The notes beneath the pieces were generated by a model. It was not told the origin of the DNA and made no database searches. It saw only the letters and a program-made list of their open reading frames with translations. Source: Mermis nigrescens (Eukaryota; Nematoda; Enoplea; Mermithida; Mermithidae). From it: a stretch of 64,000 bases of DNA. The stretch spans positions 2,789,848 to 2,853,847 of the forward strand of contig JAVLUZ010000142.1 of the NCBI GenBank assembly GCA_036768485.1, read 5' to 3'. A program made the position numbers and the translations under genes. Of this stretch, positions 25,401-37,400 are shown piece by piece. Within the stretch, counting starts at the first letter, position 1. Each line of letters opens with the position of its first letter.

Positions 25401-28400
25401 TGAATATACATTCAGCATGCTATGTACAGAATTTTAGCACGCAGCCTACAGTTTACCAATTTACTTTACACTTTCTCATATTGCACTATATTTCAAGAAC
25501 TAGAGGGCGAATTTGGCTTAGATTTTCAGAGCAGAGGGTGTATATGTTGCATGTGTTATTTTATTGGTGTAAACATGTAATCTACAGTATGCTAGTGTTA
25601 GTTTACACTTTCTCATATAGCACTATATTTCAAGAACTAGAGGGTGGACTTTATTTTCAGAGTAGGGTGGGTACATATTGCACATGTTATCCCATTGACA
25701 TGAACATGATATTTACAGTATGCTAGTTTTTGTATACATTTTCGCATATAGCACTATAAGTCAAGAACTAGAGGTCGGATTAGGCTTAAACTTTCAGTGT
25801 AGGATAAACATATGCCAGGCAAGGTATGTATACAATGTGTACGACCAACCTACAGTACGCCAATTTAACTTTACACTTTCTCATATAGCACTGTAACATA
25901 AGAACCAATTTTCGAATTTTGTTCAAATTTTCAGGATATGATGTAGTTATATAGGCAAGGCATTCTATGTACAGAGTTTTAGTGCCTAGCATATAGTGTG
26001 CCGATTTTAGTTTACACTCTTTCAGGTATAGCTATAACTCAAGAACCAATGATCAGATTGGGCTCAAATTTCCAGGTAGGATGTACAAATCTTAGCTGTG
26101 CTATGTACAAAATTTTAGAGAAAGTACCTACAGTATTTTGATTTTAGTTTATTCTGCTTGATTTTTCAGCAGTTTAAGGATTAATTTTTGCCAAATATTG
26201 GTCTCCCAAGAAAAATTGTCTGCACGCACTTAGTTAAGAAGCAGGGGTCCAGAGTCAGTGCCATGGGAACTCTACCGCCACCAGGGTCACTACCGCTACT
26301 TTAGACAGGCACTTGGCTCACTCTATAGCCAAAGTATATGCTCATCGATTGATTGTTCATGAAAGTATGCATAATATTCTTTTGCTTGCTCGCTAAAATA
26401 TGTAACAGATAAGCTGGAGTGGGGCAAATCACAAAGAGTGAAACATTTAAAACCGCTGCTATTGCAAATAATGGACTGATTGAGCTGAAATCTTGGATTT
26501 AATTCGAATTAAACATGTGCTGAAAAAGATGCACCTAAAATGCTGTAAGTTTGTTAACTAATTTAGCTGAAAATTTGTCAAGAAAGTCTAGTGTTTTTAC
26601 TGTTTTTGACTATTGTTACATCAAAATACACTTTTTTGGCTCATGAGATGCAAATGACCTCAGTATATCATAAACATTAATAATTATCTTATAGATTAAT
26701 GGTGTGATGGAGTGAAATTTTAGCAGTTCCACTCATATAAGCTCAATGCGCTCTCTAATGTACATAAGTGCTATGTCTATATTGATCATCATCAATGTGA
26801 AATTTGAGGTTGATCCCCTTTGCAAGACAGAGGTTTATATGGTAAAACAACCTTGGACAGAGTGCATTCAGCCTAAATGTGTGGAGATGCTAAAATTTAG
26901 CTCAATCGCACCACTAATCTCTAAGATAATTATAAATGTTTATGATATACTAAGGGCATTTGTATCTCGTAGTTAGCATGCTAAGCCCACATTGTATGTT
27001 CATGCATAACCTACCATTGAGGTATTTGAGCAAACAAACAGTGTATTTTGACATAAAAATTGTCAAAAACAGTGAAAATACTAGATTTTCTTGACTATGA
27101 CCCATAATCAACGAATTTTCAGCTGAATTAGTTCACAAACTTACAGGATTTTAGGTGCGTCTTTTACAGCACATGTTTGATTCGAATTAAATCCAAGATT
27201 TTAGCTCAGTCGGTTCATTATTTGCAATAGCAGCGGTTTTAAATGTTTCACTCTTTGTGATTTGCCCCACTCCAGCTTATCTGTTACATATTTTAGCGAG
27301 CAAGCAAAAGAATATTATGCATACTTTCATGAACAATCAATCGATGAGCATATACTTTGCTATATAGTGAGCCAAGTGCCTATCTAAAGTAGCGGTAGTG
27401 ACCCTGGTGGCGGTAGTGTTCCCATGGCACTGACTCTGGACCCCTGCTTTTTAACTAAGTGCGTGCAGACAATTTTTCTTGGGAGACCAATATTTGGCTA
27501 AAATTAATCCTTAAACTGCTGAAAAATCAAGCAGAATAAACTAAAATCAAAATACTGTAGGTACTTTCTCTGAAATTTTGTACATAGTATAGCTAATATT
27601 AATACATCCTACCTTGAAAATTTGAGCCCAATTTGATCATTGGTTCTTGAGTTATAGCTATACCTGAAAGAGTGTAAACTAAACTCGGCATACTATATGC
27701 TACGCACTAAAACTGTACATAGAATGCCTTGCCTATATAACTACATCATATCCTGAAAATTTGAAAAAAATCCGACCATTGGTTCTTATGTTACAGTGCT
27801 ATATGAGAAAGTGTAAAGTTAAATCGGCGTACTGTAGGTTGGTCGTACACATTGTATACATACCATGCCTGGCATATGTTCATCCTACACTGAAAGTTTA
27901 AGCCCAATCCGACCTCTAGTTCTTGACTTATAGTGCTATATGCGAAAGTGTAACCAAAAACTAGCATACTGTAAATTTCATGTTCATGTCAACGGGATAA
28001 CACGTGCAATATGTACCCACCCTACTCCGAAAATATAGGCTAAGTCCGCCCTCTAGTTCTTGAAATATAGTGCTATATGATAAAGTGTAAACTTACACTA
28101 GCATACTGTAGATTACATGTTTACATCAATAAAATAATACATGCAACATATACTCCCTCTGCTCTGAAAATCTAAGCCAAATTCGCCCTCTAGTTCTTGA
28201 AATATAGTGCAATATGAGAAAGTGTAAAGTAAATTGGTATACTGTAGGCTGCGTGCTAAAAATCTGTACATAGCATGCTGAATGTATATTCACCCTAACC
28301 TAAAAATTTGAGCCCAATCTGATCATTGATTCTTAAGTTATAGCTACATTTAAAACAGTGTAAACTAGAATCGGCATACTGTAGGTTGCGCTAAAATTTT

Positions 28401-31400
28401 TTACATAGCATGCCTAAGGTATACCCACTCTACCCTGAAAATTTGAGCCTAACCCGACCATTGGTTCTTGAGTTAAAGTGCTTTATGAGATAGTGAAAAA
28501 CCAAAACTAGCATACTGTAGATTACATGTTTACATCAGTAAAATAACACATGCAACATATACCCCCTCTACTCTGAAAATCTAAGCCAAATTCGCCCTCT
28601 AGTTCTTGAAATATAGTGCAATATGAGAAAGTGTAAAGTAAATTGGTATACTGTAGGCTGTGTGCTAAAATTCTGTACATAGCATGCAGAATGTATTTTC
28701 ACCCTAACCTAAAAATTTGTGCCCAATCTGATCATTGATTCTTAAGCTTAGCTACATTTAAAACAGTGTAAACTAGAATTGGCATACTGTAGGTTGCGCT
28801 AAAATTTTTTACATAGCATGCCTAAAGTATACCCACTCTATCCTGAAAATTTGAGCCTAACCCGACCATTGGTTCTTGAGTTAAAGTGCTTTATGAGATA
28901 GTGTAAACCAAAACTAGCATACTGTAGATTACATGCTTACATCAATAAGATAAAAGATGCAACATATTCCCACCCTACTCTGAAAATTTGTGCTAAATCC
29001 GCCCACTAGTTCTTGAAATATAGTGCTATATGAGAGAGTGTAAAGTAAATTGGTGTACTGTAGGCTTCGTGCTAAAATTCTGTACATAGCATGCTTTGCC
29101 CATATAACTACATCATATCCTAAAAATTTGAGCAAAATCCGACTATTATTTCTTGAGTTACAGTGCTGTATGAGAAAGTGTAAACTAAACACGGCATACT
29201 GTAGATTCGTCGTACATATTTTGTGCATGACATGCCTGGCATATGTTCATCAAACCCTGAAAATTTGAGCCCAATCCGACTGTTGGCTCTTGAGATATAG
29301 ACCTTTGAATTATCCCCTGAAAAGTTTCTCTCCCCCCATGAATTTTTTCCTGGGATGGCCCTGTCATTTAAGACTGATTGACAGTGATAGCAAGAGTGGA
29401 CCACTGCTTATAAGTATTGTAGGGCTAGTGTTAGGGGTGGGTGGAACTCCCCCTCCTCCAAAAGTCGCCGCTGGTCAGCTATAGTTTAACTATGAATACA
29501 ATAGCACTTTACACTCAGGTCAACTTTAAACTGACACTGTGCCAACTTTCACGCTTCCACTCCTCATACTATGTTCTATCCTTAACCATTGCAGATCCTT
29601 ATGCACTGTATGTTATAACTTTGGGGCCAGACTCTTGGGCCAACCTCCTATACTAAAACACTGCATATGTTATAACATTAGGGCCGACTATGGGTGGAAC
29701 CGGCTTCCTATTCTTCAACGTTGTGTACGTTATAACACTGGAGGGGACTGGGCCAGCGCCAGCGCCACCTTTTACCCAGTTGGCGAGGGCCAGGGCCAGC
29801 GCCACCTTTTACCCAGTTGGCGAGGACGAGGGCCAGCGCCAGCGCCACCTTTTACCCAGTTGGCGAGCGCCAGCGCCACCTTTTACCCAATTGGCGAGGG
29901 CCAGGGCCAGCGCCAGCGCCACCTTTTACCCAGTTGGCGAGGGCCAGGGCCAGCGCCAGCGCCACCTTTTACCCACTTGGCCATGGCCAAGGCCAGCGCC
30001 ACCTTTTACCCAGTTGACGAGGGCCAGGGCCAGCGCCAGCGCCACCTTTTACCCAGTTGGCGAGGGCCAGCGCCAGCGCCAGCGCCACCTTTTACCCAGT
30101 TGGCGAGGGCCAGCGCCAGCGCCACCTTTCACCCACTTGGCCATGGCCATGGCCAAGGCCAGTGCCAGCGCCATTGCCAGCGCCACCTTTTACCCATGTG
30201 CGCCAGGGCCAGGGCCAGTGCCAGCGCCACCTTTTACCCACTTGGCCATGGCCAAGGCCATTGCCAGCACCATTGCCAGCGCCACCTTTTACCCATGTGC
30301 GCCAGCGCCAGCGCCACCTTTTACCCACTTGGCTATGGCCAAGGCCAGCACCAGCGCCATTGCCAGCGCCACCTTTTACCCATGTGCGCCAGGGCCAGCG
30401 CCAGCGCCAGCGCCACCTTTTACTTATGCCCTGCGGTAGCTATGGGAAATGATATTGAGTAAACTAATAGTCTTCTAAGCCAATTGAATGAAATAGCAAA
30501 CATCGAAGACAATTGGAGACATGGTTGGTTTAAAACAGTAGGAAACGAGTAAGTTGACTTGAAACAGACTAAATGTAGATACACTAGCATGCTCGAAACG
30601 ATTGTGTGCACTAATCAATCGGCCCCTGCTTTGCTTGCTATAATACTCATAACAAAATAAAATAACTTTAAATACAATACCTCTTAGCTTTTCTATCAAT
30701 CAGGTGCCAGCAATTTGAAAAAGTAACCTTGATAGATTTCGTATCACCCTTATCTGAAACTTCGAACATTATTTAAAAAAGACACTTTTTTAGAGGCCGC
30801 AGAATATACATCGATTTTTTGCGTTGCTTAGAGAAAGTCTGATTTTTAGCAGATTTTGCGACTTCAGGTAGATTTCCTAGTCCCTCCTTTTTACATCCTT
30901 AATAATCCACAATTCCAAGTATATTCATCTTTTTTGTTCCATCGGAGCATTTTTCTTTGCTAGTTTTTATCTATTCGACCTCTCCCAACTTCTGAACAGG
31001 GAAAGTGAAGTGTAAATAAATCGGTTTGGTCCAGTTTGTAGCCATTTGATTGTAGTAAGTTTGTATGTGCCAGAACTTATGTTTGTAAACTTTACACTGA
31101 AAAAATTTTTTGGGAAAAAAAATCGGTTTGGGTTTTCTTGAAACAGATGAAAAAAAACCGATTGATTGCCCCAGATGTGCATTCTTGTGCTCAATTTCCA
31201 TACGCACGTACACGACCGTTAAGCGCAACGCTTAAGTGAGTCGCTGGGACCACCTTCCCCTAAAAATTATCATATTTTTCATTCCATTCCCACACATATT
31301 TTCTTCCAAAATCCGGGATAGGGAAATGGGTACTCGGGCTTAATGCGACTCGAGTACGAATTGGTATGTGTGTTATCATATCTTACGTGTGTTAAAAGAT

Positions 31401-34400
31401 CATATGTGTGTGTCTCATATTTTGCCTGTCTCGTTTGTACATACCTTTACCGTAAGCTTTTGCCCATAGGCGTATTGTCGTATTCATAGATCCTTTTCGT
31501 GTTGTTACGCCTCTTTTTCCGCGTCAGTTAAAACTGCATGCGAGCGCAGTTTTGATGGCACTTTAAGATTTACATTTTACAATTAGTTTCTGAGCCTGAG
31601 AGCCTCTCCGCCAGCTTCCGCGCTGAGCGTATCTTTTCCTTTCGTCGCCGTAAGTGAGCAGACTCCGTAAGTGCCTTTTTATCTGCTTGGCTGCAGAACT
31701 CGTCTGTTAGTTTTCCTGCGTAGTGTGCACGCTTCTTTTCGCCGTACGCTTTGTTTTAAATCATTCGTGTTTGTGCCAATTGGCATGCTTTGTGCCCTTG
31801 TTTAATTACATTGTTTGATTTTACCCGATTAGCGTAACACAACGGTCGGCAGCATGTATCCTCCATGCTGTCGCTTTTTAATTGCGTCATAATTTTTCTG
31901 TCCAAAAAATATATTAAAAATTAATTATTTAATTAACGAACCTGGGCTCGGTTGAATTTCCGTGCTGTTGAATTCTGTCCTTGTGCTACACTATACTTAG
32001 GAACCCTTAATATTTTCAAGCACCGGAATTCGGTCCGAAAAAAAGTTAAATAATAATCTTTTTGAGCCCTCAATTGGTATCCGGGGAACTTACTCTAATT
32101 AGGTGCTTAATCTCAAAGAGGTTAAGTAAGTAAGTTTCACTAGGTGCGTGCGTAGAGGGACGGGCTACCTTGAATAGGCCGGGCCGCTTACCCCAGAATC
32201 GCCGGCTGGTGATCGACCTCCTAAAAAGGGCGAGACCCGTCTGAGCGCATAAGCTTGAGATTCGGGTTAAGTAAGCGAAGTGAACGTAGCTTGAGTCTAC
32301 GTTAACACATCTGATATTTATTTGTCCTTGGGCCATAATGGAGTCTTAATTTTTTCATAAATGTTGATCGTAATATCCGAATAACGGATCCGACTGAAAT
32401 TTCTTTAAACTCTGTGGTTGTGTAAAGTTTACACTGCCTATTAACTCAACGCTTGTCCTAGAGCCTTGCGGAAGCTTAATTTTTTCCAAAATGTTCTACG
32501 TAAAATCAGAATTGAGAATCTGACTATTAGTTTTCTCACACCTAGTAGTTGTGTGAAATTTGCACTAATCATTTGTTGTTAAAATGTAGTTTATACTACA
32601 AATTTATTTTACTTCAAATCTGAGCGTTAAAGTTCCTTGCACTTGATAATTGCGTAAAGTTAATGCTGAAAAACTTTGATCTGTTAAAATAATGTAAGGT
32701 TGTCTTGTTTGAGAAGGATAATGCTGATGTTAAGATCAGTATTGCTTTCCGTGTTCTTGGACTGCTGTCATTATAATGGCATGTTACTGTATGTGTTTAC
32801 TGACTGATGTACTCAAATCATACTTATTAAAAGTGGGGTACTAGCAAAGAAAAATGCTCCGATGGAACAAAAGATGAATATACTTGGAATTGTGGATTAT
32901 TAAGGATGTAAAAGAGGGGACTAGGAAAAATCTACCTAAAGTCGCCAAAATCTGCTAAAAATCACACTTTCTCTAAGCAACGCAAAAATCGAAGTATATT
33001 CTGCGGCCAACAGATTAAAATAAATATTTAACCATAAAATGATTGAAAAGCAGCACATTAGCGCACGCAGTAGCTATGGGAAATGATGTTGAGTAAACTA
33101 ACTGTCTCTTCTAAGCCAATTGAATGAATGGTTTGAAACAGTAGGAAACACTTAAGTTGACTTGAAATAGACTAGATGTAGGTACACTAGCATGCCCTTA
33201 AGGATTGTGTGCACTAATCAATCGGCCCCAGCTTTGCTTGCTTTAATGCTCAGAACAAAATAAAACAACTTTAAATACAATACCACTTAATTTTCTATCG
33301 ATCGGGATACGAAGCTAGTCAGCGTTGCTACTTGCCATTAATTTAAAAAAATAAACGTTACAGATTTCGTTTATACACTCTTATCTGAAAGTTTGAACAT
33401 TATTTAAAAAAGACACTTTTTAGAGGCTGCAGAATATACTTCGATTTTTTGCGTTGCCTAGAGAAAGTGTGATTTTTAGCAGATTTTGCGACTTTAAATA
33501 GATTTTTCCTAGTCCCCTCCTTTTACATCCTTAATAATCCACAATTCCAAGTATATTCATCTTTTTTGTTCCATCGGAGCATTTTTCTTTGCTAGTTTTA
33601 AAATATCCAAGAGTAATTTAAAGATAGTTGATAATAAAAGTATTAGAAATTGAAAGATGATTAATTTACCTTGTTAATTGTTACAAAAATATCGGCGAAA
33701 TTTCAGATAAAAACGCCTTCGGCAAGGCTTATATATTAAAATTTACATTACACACATAACTAAGGTAGCTTGAATTGATATCAGTCTTGGCTTGTCATTG
33801 TCTTGAAAGAAAGTGAGGAAGAAGTGTGAAAAAATTTGTTGTAAAAGAGAAAAATAGACTTGAACAGCATAAGAAAAGCTATAGTCCGTGTCATCTAGCT
33901 TCGAGGTTTTTGGAAAAACTGCAAGTGACTACAAAAGTGTTTTGGACTAATACCGCACATTTGAATTTATATAGTATACTGAGTTATATGGAGATGTATG
34001 CCACTGTAAAGCCGCATCTCCATTGAAATTTCGAAGCACTTTTGTAGTCTGATTCTTGCTGATAAATTCAAAAGAAAACCGTGCAAAGTTAAGTGAAACA
34101 GACTATAACTTTTTCGTAACATCTCGTCAGTTATATATGATGAAAACCGTTTCAAATTTGCACCAAAATGAAGAAATCGTACCTATCAGAAAAAGTTTCT
34201 CCGACGTGTAAAAAGCTCGCTGTCTAATTCACACCTGAGATTATGCGTTGAAATTTTAAGATCAATCTTCAGCTGGGCTCAATTTTAATAAAACTTTCTG
34301 CTGAATAGAAATCAGAAAAAAAGAATTTATGTTACCTACTTCGAAGAAATCAGTTTCGTCACTGATTTTCGTAGCTGTCATGCAAGCGTTTCAACTTGTC

Positions 34401-37400
34401 TTACTATGTAGTCAATCTGCTTCAAATAACATTGCGAGTCTCTAGAATTTTCTTCTTTGAATTTTTACTAACAGTAGCTGGCATTTTATGATATCATGTG
34501 TTCAATCGAGGTAATTGCAAAGGAAATGAGTCCAAGAAGCTGAAAATTCTAAGATGGGAAGTGCAAGATTGTGTGAAATCGACTGTAATATTACACTCTT
34601 TATGAATATCCCAATTTTTACGCAAACATGCATTCGTTAGTTCTTTATACGCATCTAATGAAAAAATGAAAAATTTTGTATCGTGCAACAGAATTCAAAT
34701 TAATAACAGGACTAACTAATGCACTTCCTTCTCTTCGGAAAATCTATAATGAATGAGCGCAGATTAGATTTCAAGAATGAATTACACACACTTTAATTTA
34801 TGCGCGTATAGCCCACTAGTATCTTAATAAATAGATATACCGTTCATGTGTCTGATATTTAGATGATAATCTATATTTTTCGTGTAATGTGCAGGTCATA
34901 GTGATTGAAAAGCAGTCGACTTAAGAGACAATTTCTGAAAGTCGACCACTCACTGTATGAAGATATGCTAAGTCAAAATCAATATACCCTTGAAACAAGC
35001 TAATTAGTGTAGTTTTCGATGTTAAGAATGAAAATGATATTTATTTTGCACGAAACTCAAAATTCGTGGAACTACACTAACCCAATATTGTAATATTTCC
35101 AAAATTTTATTGATTTCATATGCTTCTGATCAATTGCCAGCAATTTATGCAGTTTTTAAGATAATTGTACAAAGTTCTTTTCAGTAGAACAACAAACGGA
35201 CGTGCTTTACACTGGCAGATTAAATTTTTGTACATCTACATTTTTACACTTTACATTACAGGTTTTGCTTAAAATTTTTCACCACTAAAAGGCAAAATTT
35301 TCTAAAAGAATCACCATAGCATTGTCAACATTTTCGTTATCACAAAAAATTTTTTCGGCTGAAGACGATCTTGGGGGGGCATGCAAAAGTATAGTCAACG
35401 TTAAAGTATATACCATGACTTCGACGCTCATTGAGAACAATGGCGAGGTTGATGAAGGTCAGTGCATGTCAATGAATGAGAATAAAAGAAACTGGGTCGC
35501 GCATCCACGATTCGGGCTAGTTTAGCATTCGATTTCAAACTTCGAATTCGCAAAATCATAGATTTTGAATGTTACCTTCAAATTCAGCGCATTTTTTGCA
35601 GCAAGTTGATATGAAATTTATTATTTTTAAGATCTTCTCGAAGGAGTTAGGCACAGAAAGATAAAATTTTGATTGACAACTTGAATTAAATTTTTCAAAT
35701 TTGAAGTGATTATCTAGAAAAAGCGTCTGATACATTATAGGATGTCTACCTCAATGTAGAACCATATTCTCTTCTGCTTTAGTTAAAATTTGAATTATCT
35801 ATGATAAATTTAGAGTCTTCAAGTTGAAATAAAAATGCTTTTAAAGGAATTTTATTACATTCTTCCGATGAAACAATCATGAAAATAATACGGATTTCTG
35901 ACGTCTATTGAAAAAAACTAAATGATCTGTCACTGAATATTGTACAAATCAGGCAGCTTGACGAAAGTCTTGGAATAGCTCGTCGATGCTCTGAAATCTG
36001 CTGCGCCAAATCTATTCAACTAAGAAGCTTTCGTATGAAGCAGTGTTCATGCTGCCAACTCTTCGACGAAAGTCGCGCTTTGCTTTTGACCATTGAGATT
36101 CGATATTTTGCGAATGGATAGCACGATTTTGAGGGTCGACAAAGTAATTGGAATGATTAATTTTATGATGAATATAATTCAGTCCATTCAAGTTGTAGTC
36201 TTTCCCCGAATCCGTGTTTATCGCTTGATCCCGGTTGAACATTATCAATAATGATTTGGCGCAGCAACGTCTCCGCATTTCGATTTGGGACGCGATCGAA
36301 GAAAGTTTCTTTTGTTATTCCGATCAATACCGCCAACCACCCACCTTGTGCGCCTTAGCCTGCCATTGTTATATTTTCTACGACCAAATGCCGATTCATC
36401 GATTTCGATGTCAAGTCCAGGGCCGCCAACTTTTTGGCCATTTTCTTCGATCCATGCGCGCATTAGATCCCTAGTCTCGTCTAAAATGAAAGTCACGGTG
36501 TCTTTGCAAAGTTCGGTTTCCCGCACGATGGCATTGGTTGGATATTTCAACAGCCATGCTACAATAACTTGCAAAATTTCTTGGATAACGGCGCATCTAA
36601 CTGCCAAAAAATGATCCAAAACGAATATAATATCGTTTTCGGCATCGCCTGTCTTTACATCTCCATGTCGCCTCCGAATTTCTTGCTCCTTTGCTTTCAA
36701 TCCTGCAATCGTTGTTGCAAAAGTCACATGTCTTGAAGCTTCTTATAAGATTATTATTTATCAAAATTTGTACGCACTGCAGTAGCTATTAGAGTTGTTC
36801 TCATACGGGTAATACTCTGCAAAAATCCATGGCTGCCGCACGCGTATGCACGTAGGAATAAAATGAGACTGACTACTGCTTTGTCGTAAACATTCTTTTT
36901 TGTTATTGGAGGAGCCTTTGTCTCAAGATGTCATAAAACAACAGTATATATCCTGGTCGAAATAATCTAACAGAAATTTATGATAACGATTCCTTATTTA
37001 GCTATTAGTTGCACAACGATTTCGATTAATTAGTTCTGAGTGCGTACATAAATAAAAGTAATTTTAAACTTCATATTTTTCAATTGAATTCTATATCATC
37101 TTGCATTCAAAAATGCGCTGAATTTGAAGGTAACATTCAAAATCGATGATTTTGCGAATTCGAAGTTTGAAATCGAATGCTAAACTAGCCCGTTTCTTAA
37201 CCATTTCTTAGCAAAGAGATTTTTCTGAGTGTCACTATTGGATCTATAACCTAAGACAAATACAAAATGTTTCTAGAAATTAAAAAAGTTGTGGCATAAA
37301 AGTCAGTAATACACATGCCTGACGTTCTTCGCCTCAGGCTATCGCCCATCAATATGAGTGCATACGCATAAAACATTCTAAATAGCTTTGCATATTTTAA

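Larger units (their letters stand above)
23822..30431. mobile_element. Giant foldback element, about 6.6 kb, with near-full-length inverted arms
   Basis: Starts GGGCGTGGGTAAAAGGTGG and ends with the inverted GGGCATAAGTAAAAGGTGG. It is flanked by TGCAGTAGCT (23812-23821) and TGCGGTAGCT (30432-30441), a 9-10 bp duplication with one mismatch. Each arm reads inwards: GC-rich minisatellite (23830-24318; 29735-30425), a unique stretch with GGAGGAGGGGGAGTTCC, about ten AT-rich tandem units (24830-26150; 27570-29270), and a core that pairs across a centre near 26.8 kb. Arms are visibly diverged (indels, substitutions). No transposase frame was found, so it is non-autonomous. In Drosophila, FB elements have long inverted arms made of tandem repeats and 9-bp duplications; relationship here is by structure only. 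Confidence 0.85.

Noticed and set aside
24830..29270. Regularly spaced repeats resembling a CRISPR array
   Set aside because: Units are contiguous tandem repeats of about 135 bp without unique spacers, in a eukaryotic foldback arm.
29539..30462. Reading frame of 307 codons, and others of 249 and 131 codons
   Set aside because: They run through the GC minisatellite in several frames at once; the sequence is a terminal repeat of the foldback and shows no gene structure.
35322..35525. Reading frame of 67 codons next to the Merlin element
   Set aside because: No recognisable similarity, no splice context and its end runs into the Merlin terminal repeat.
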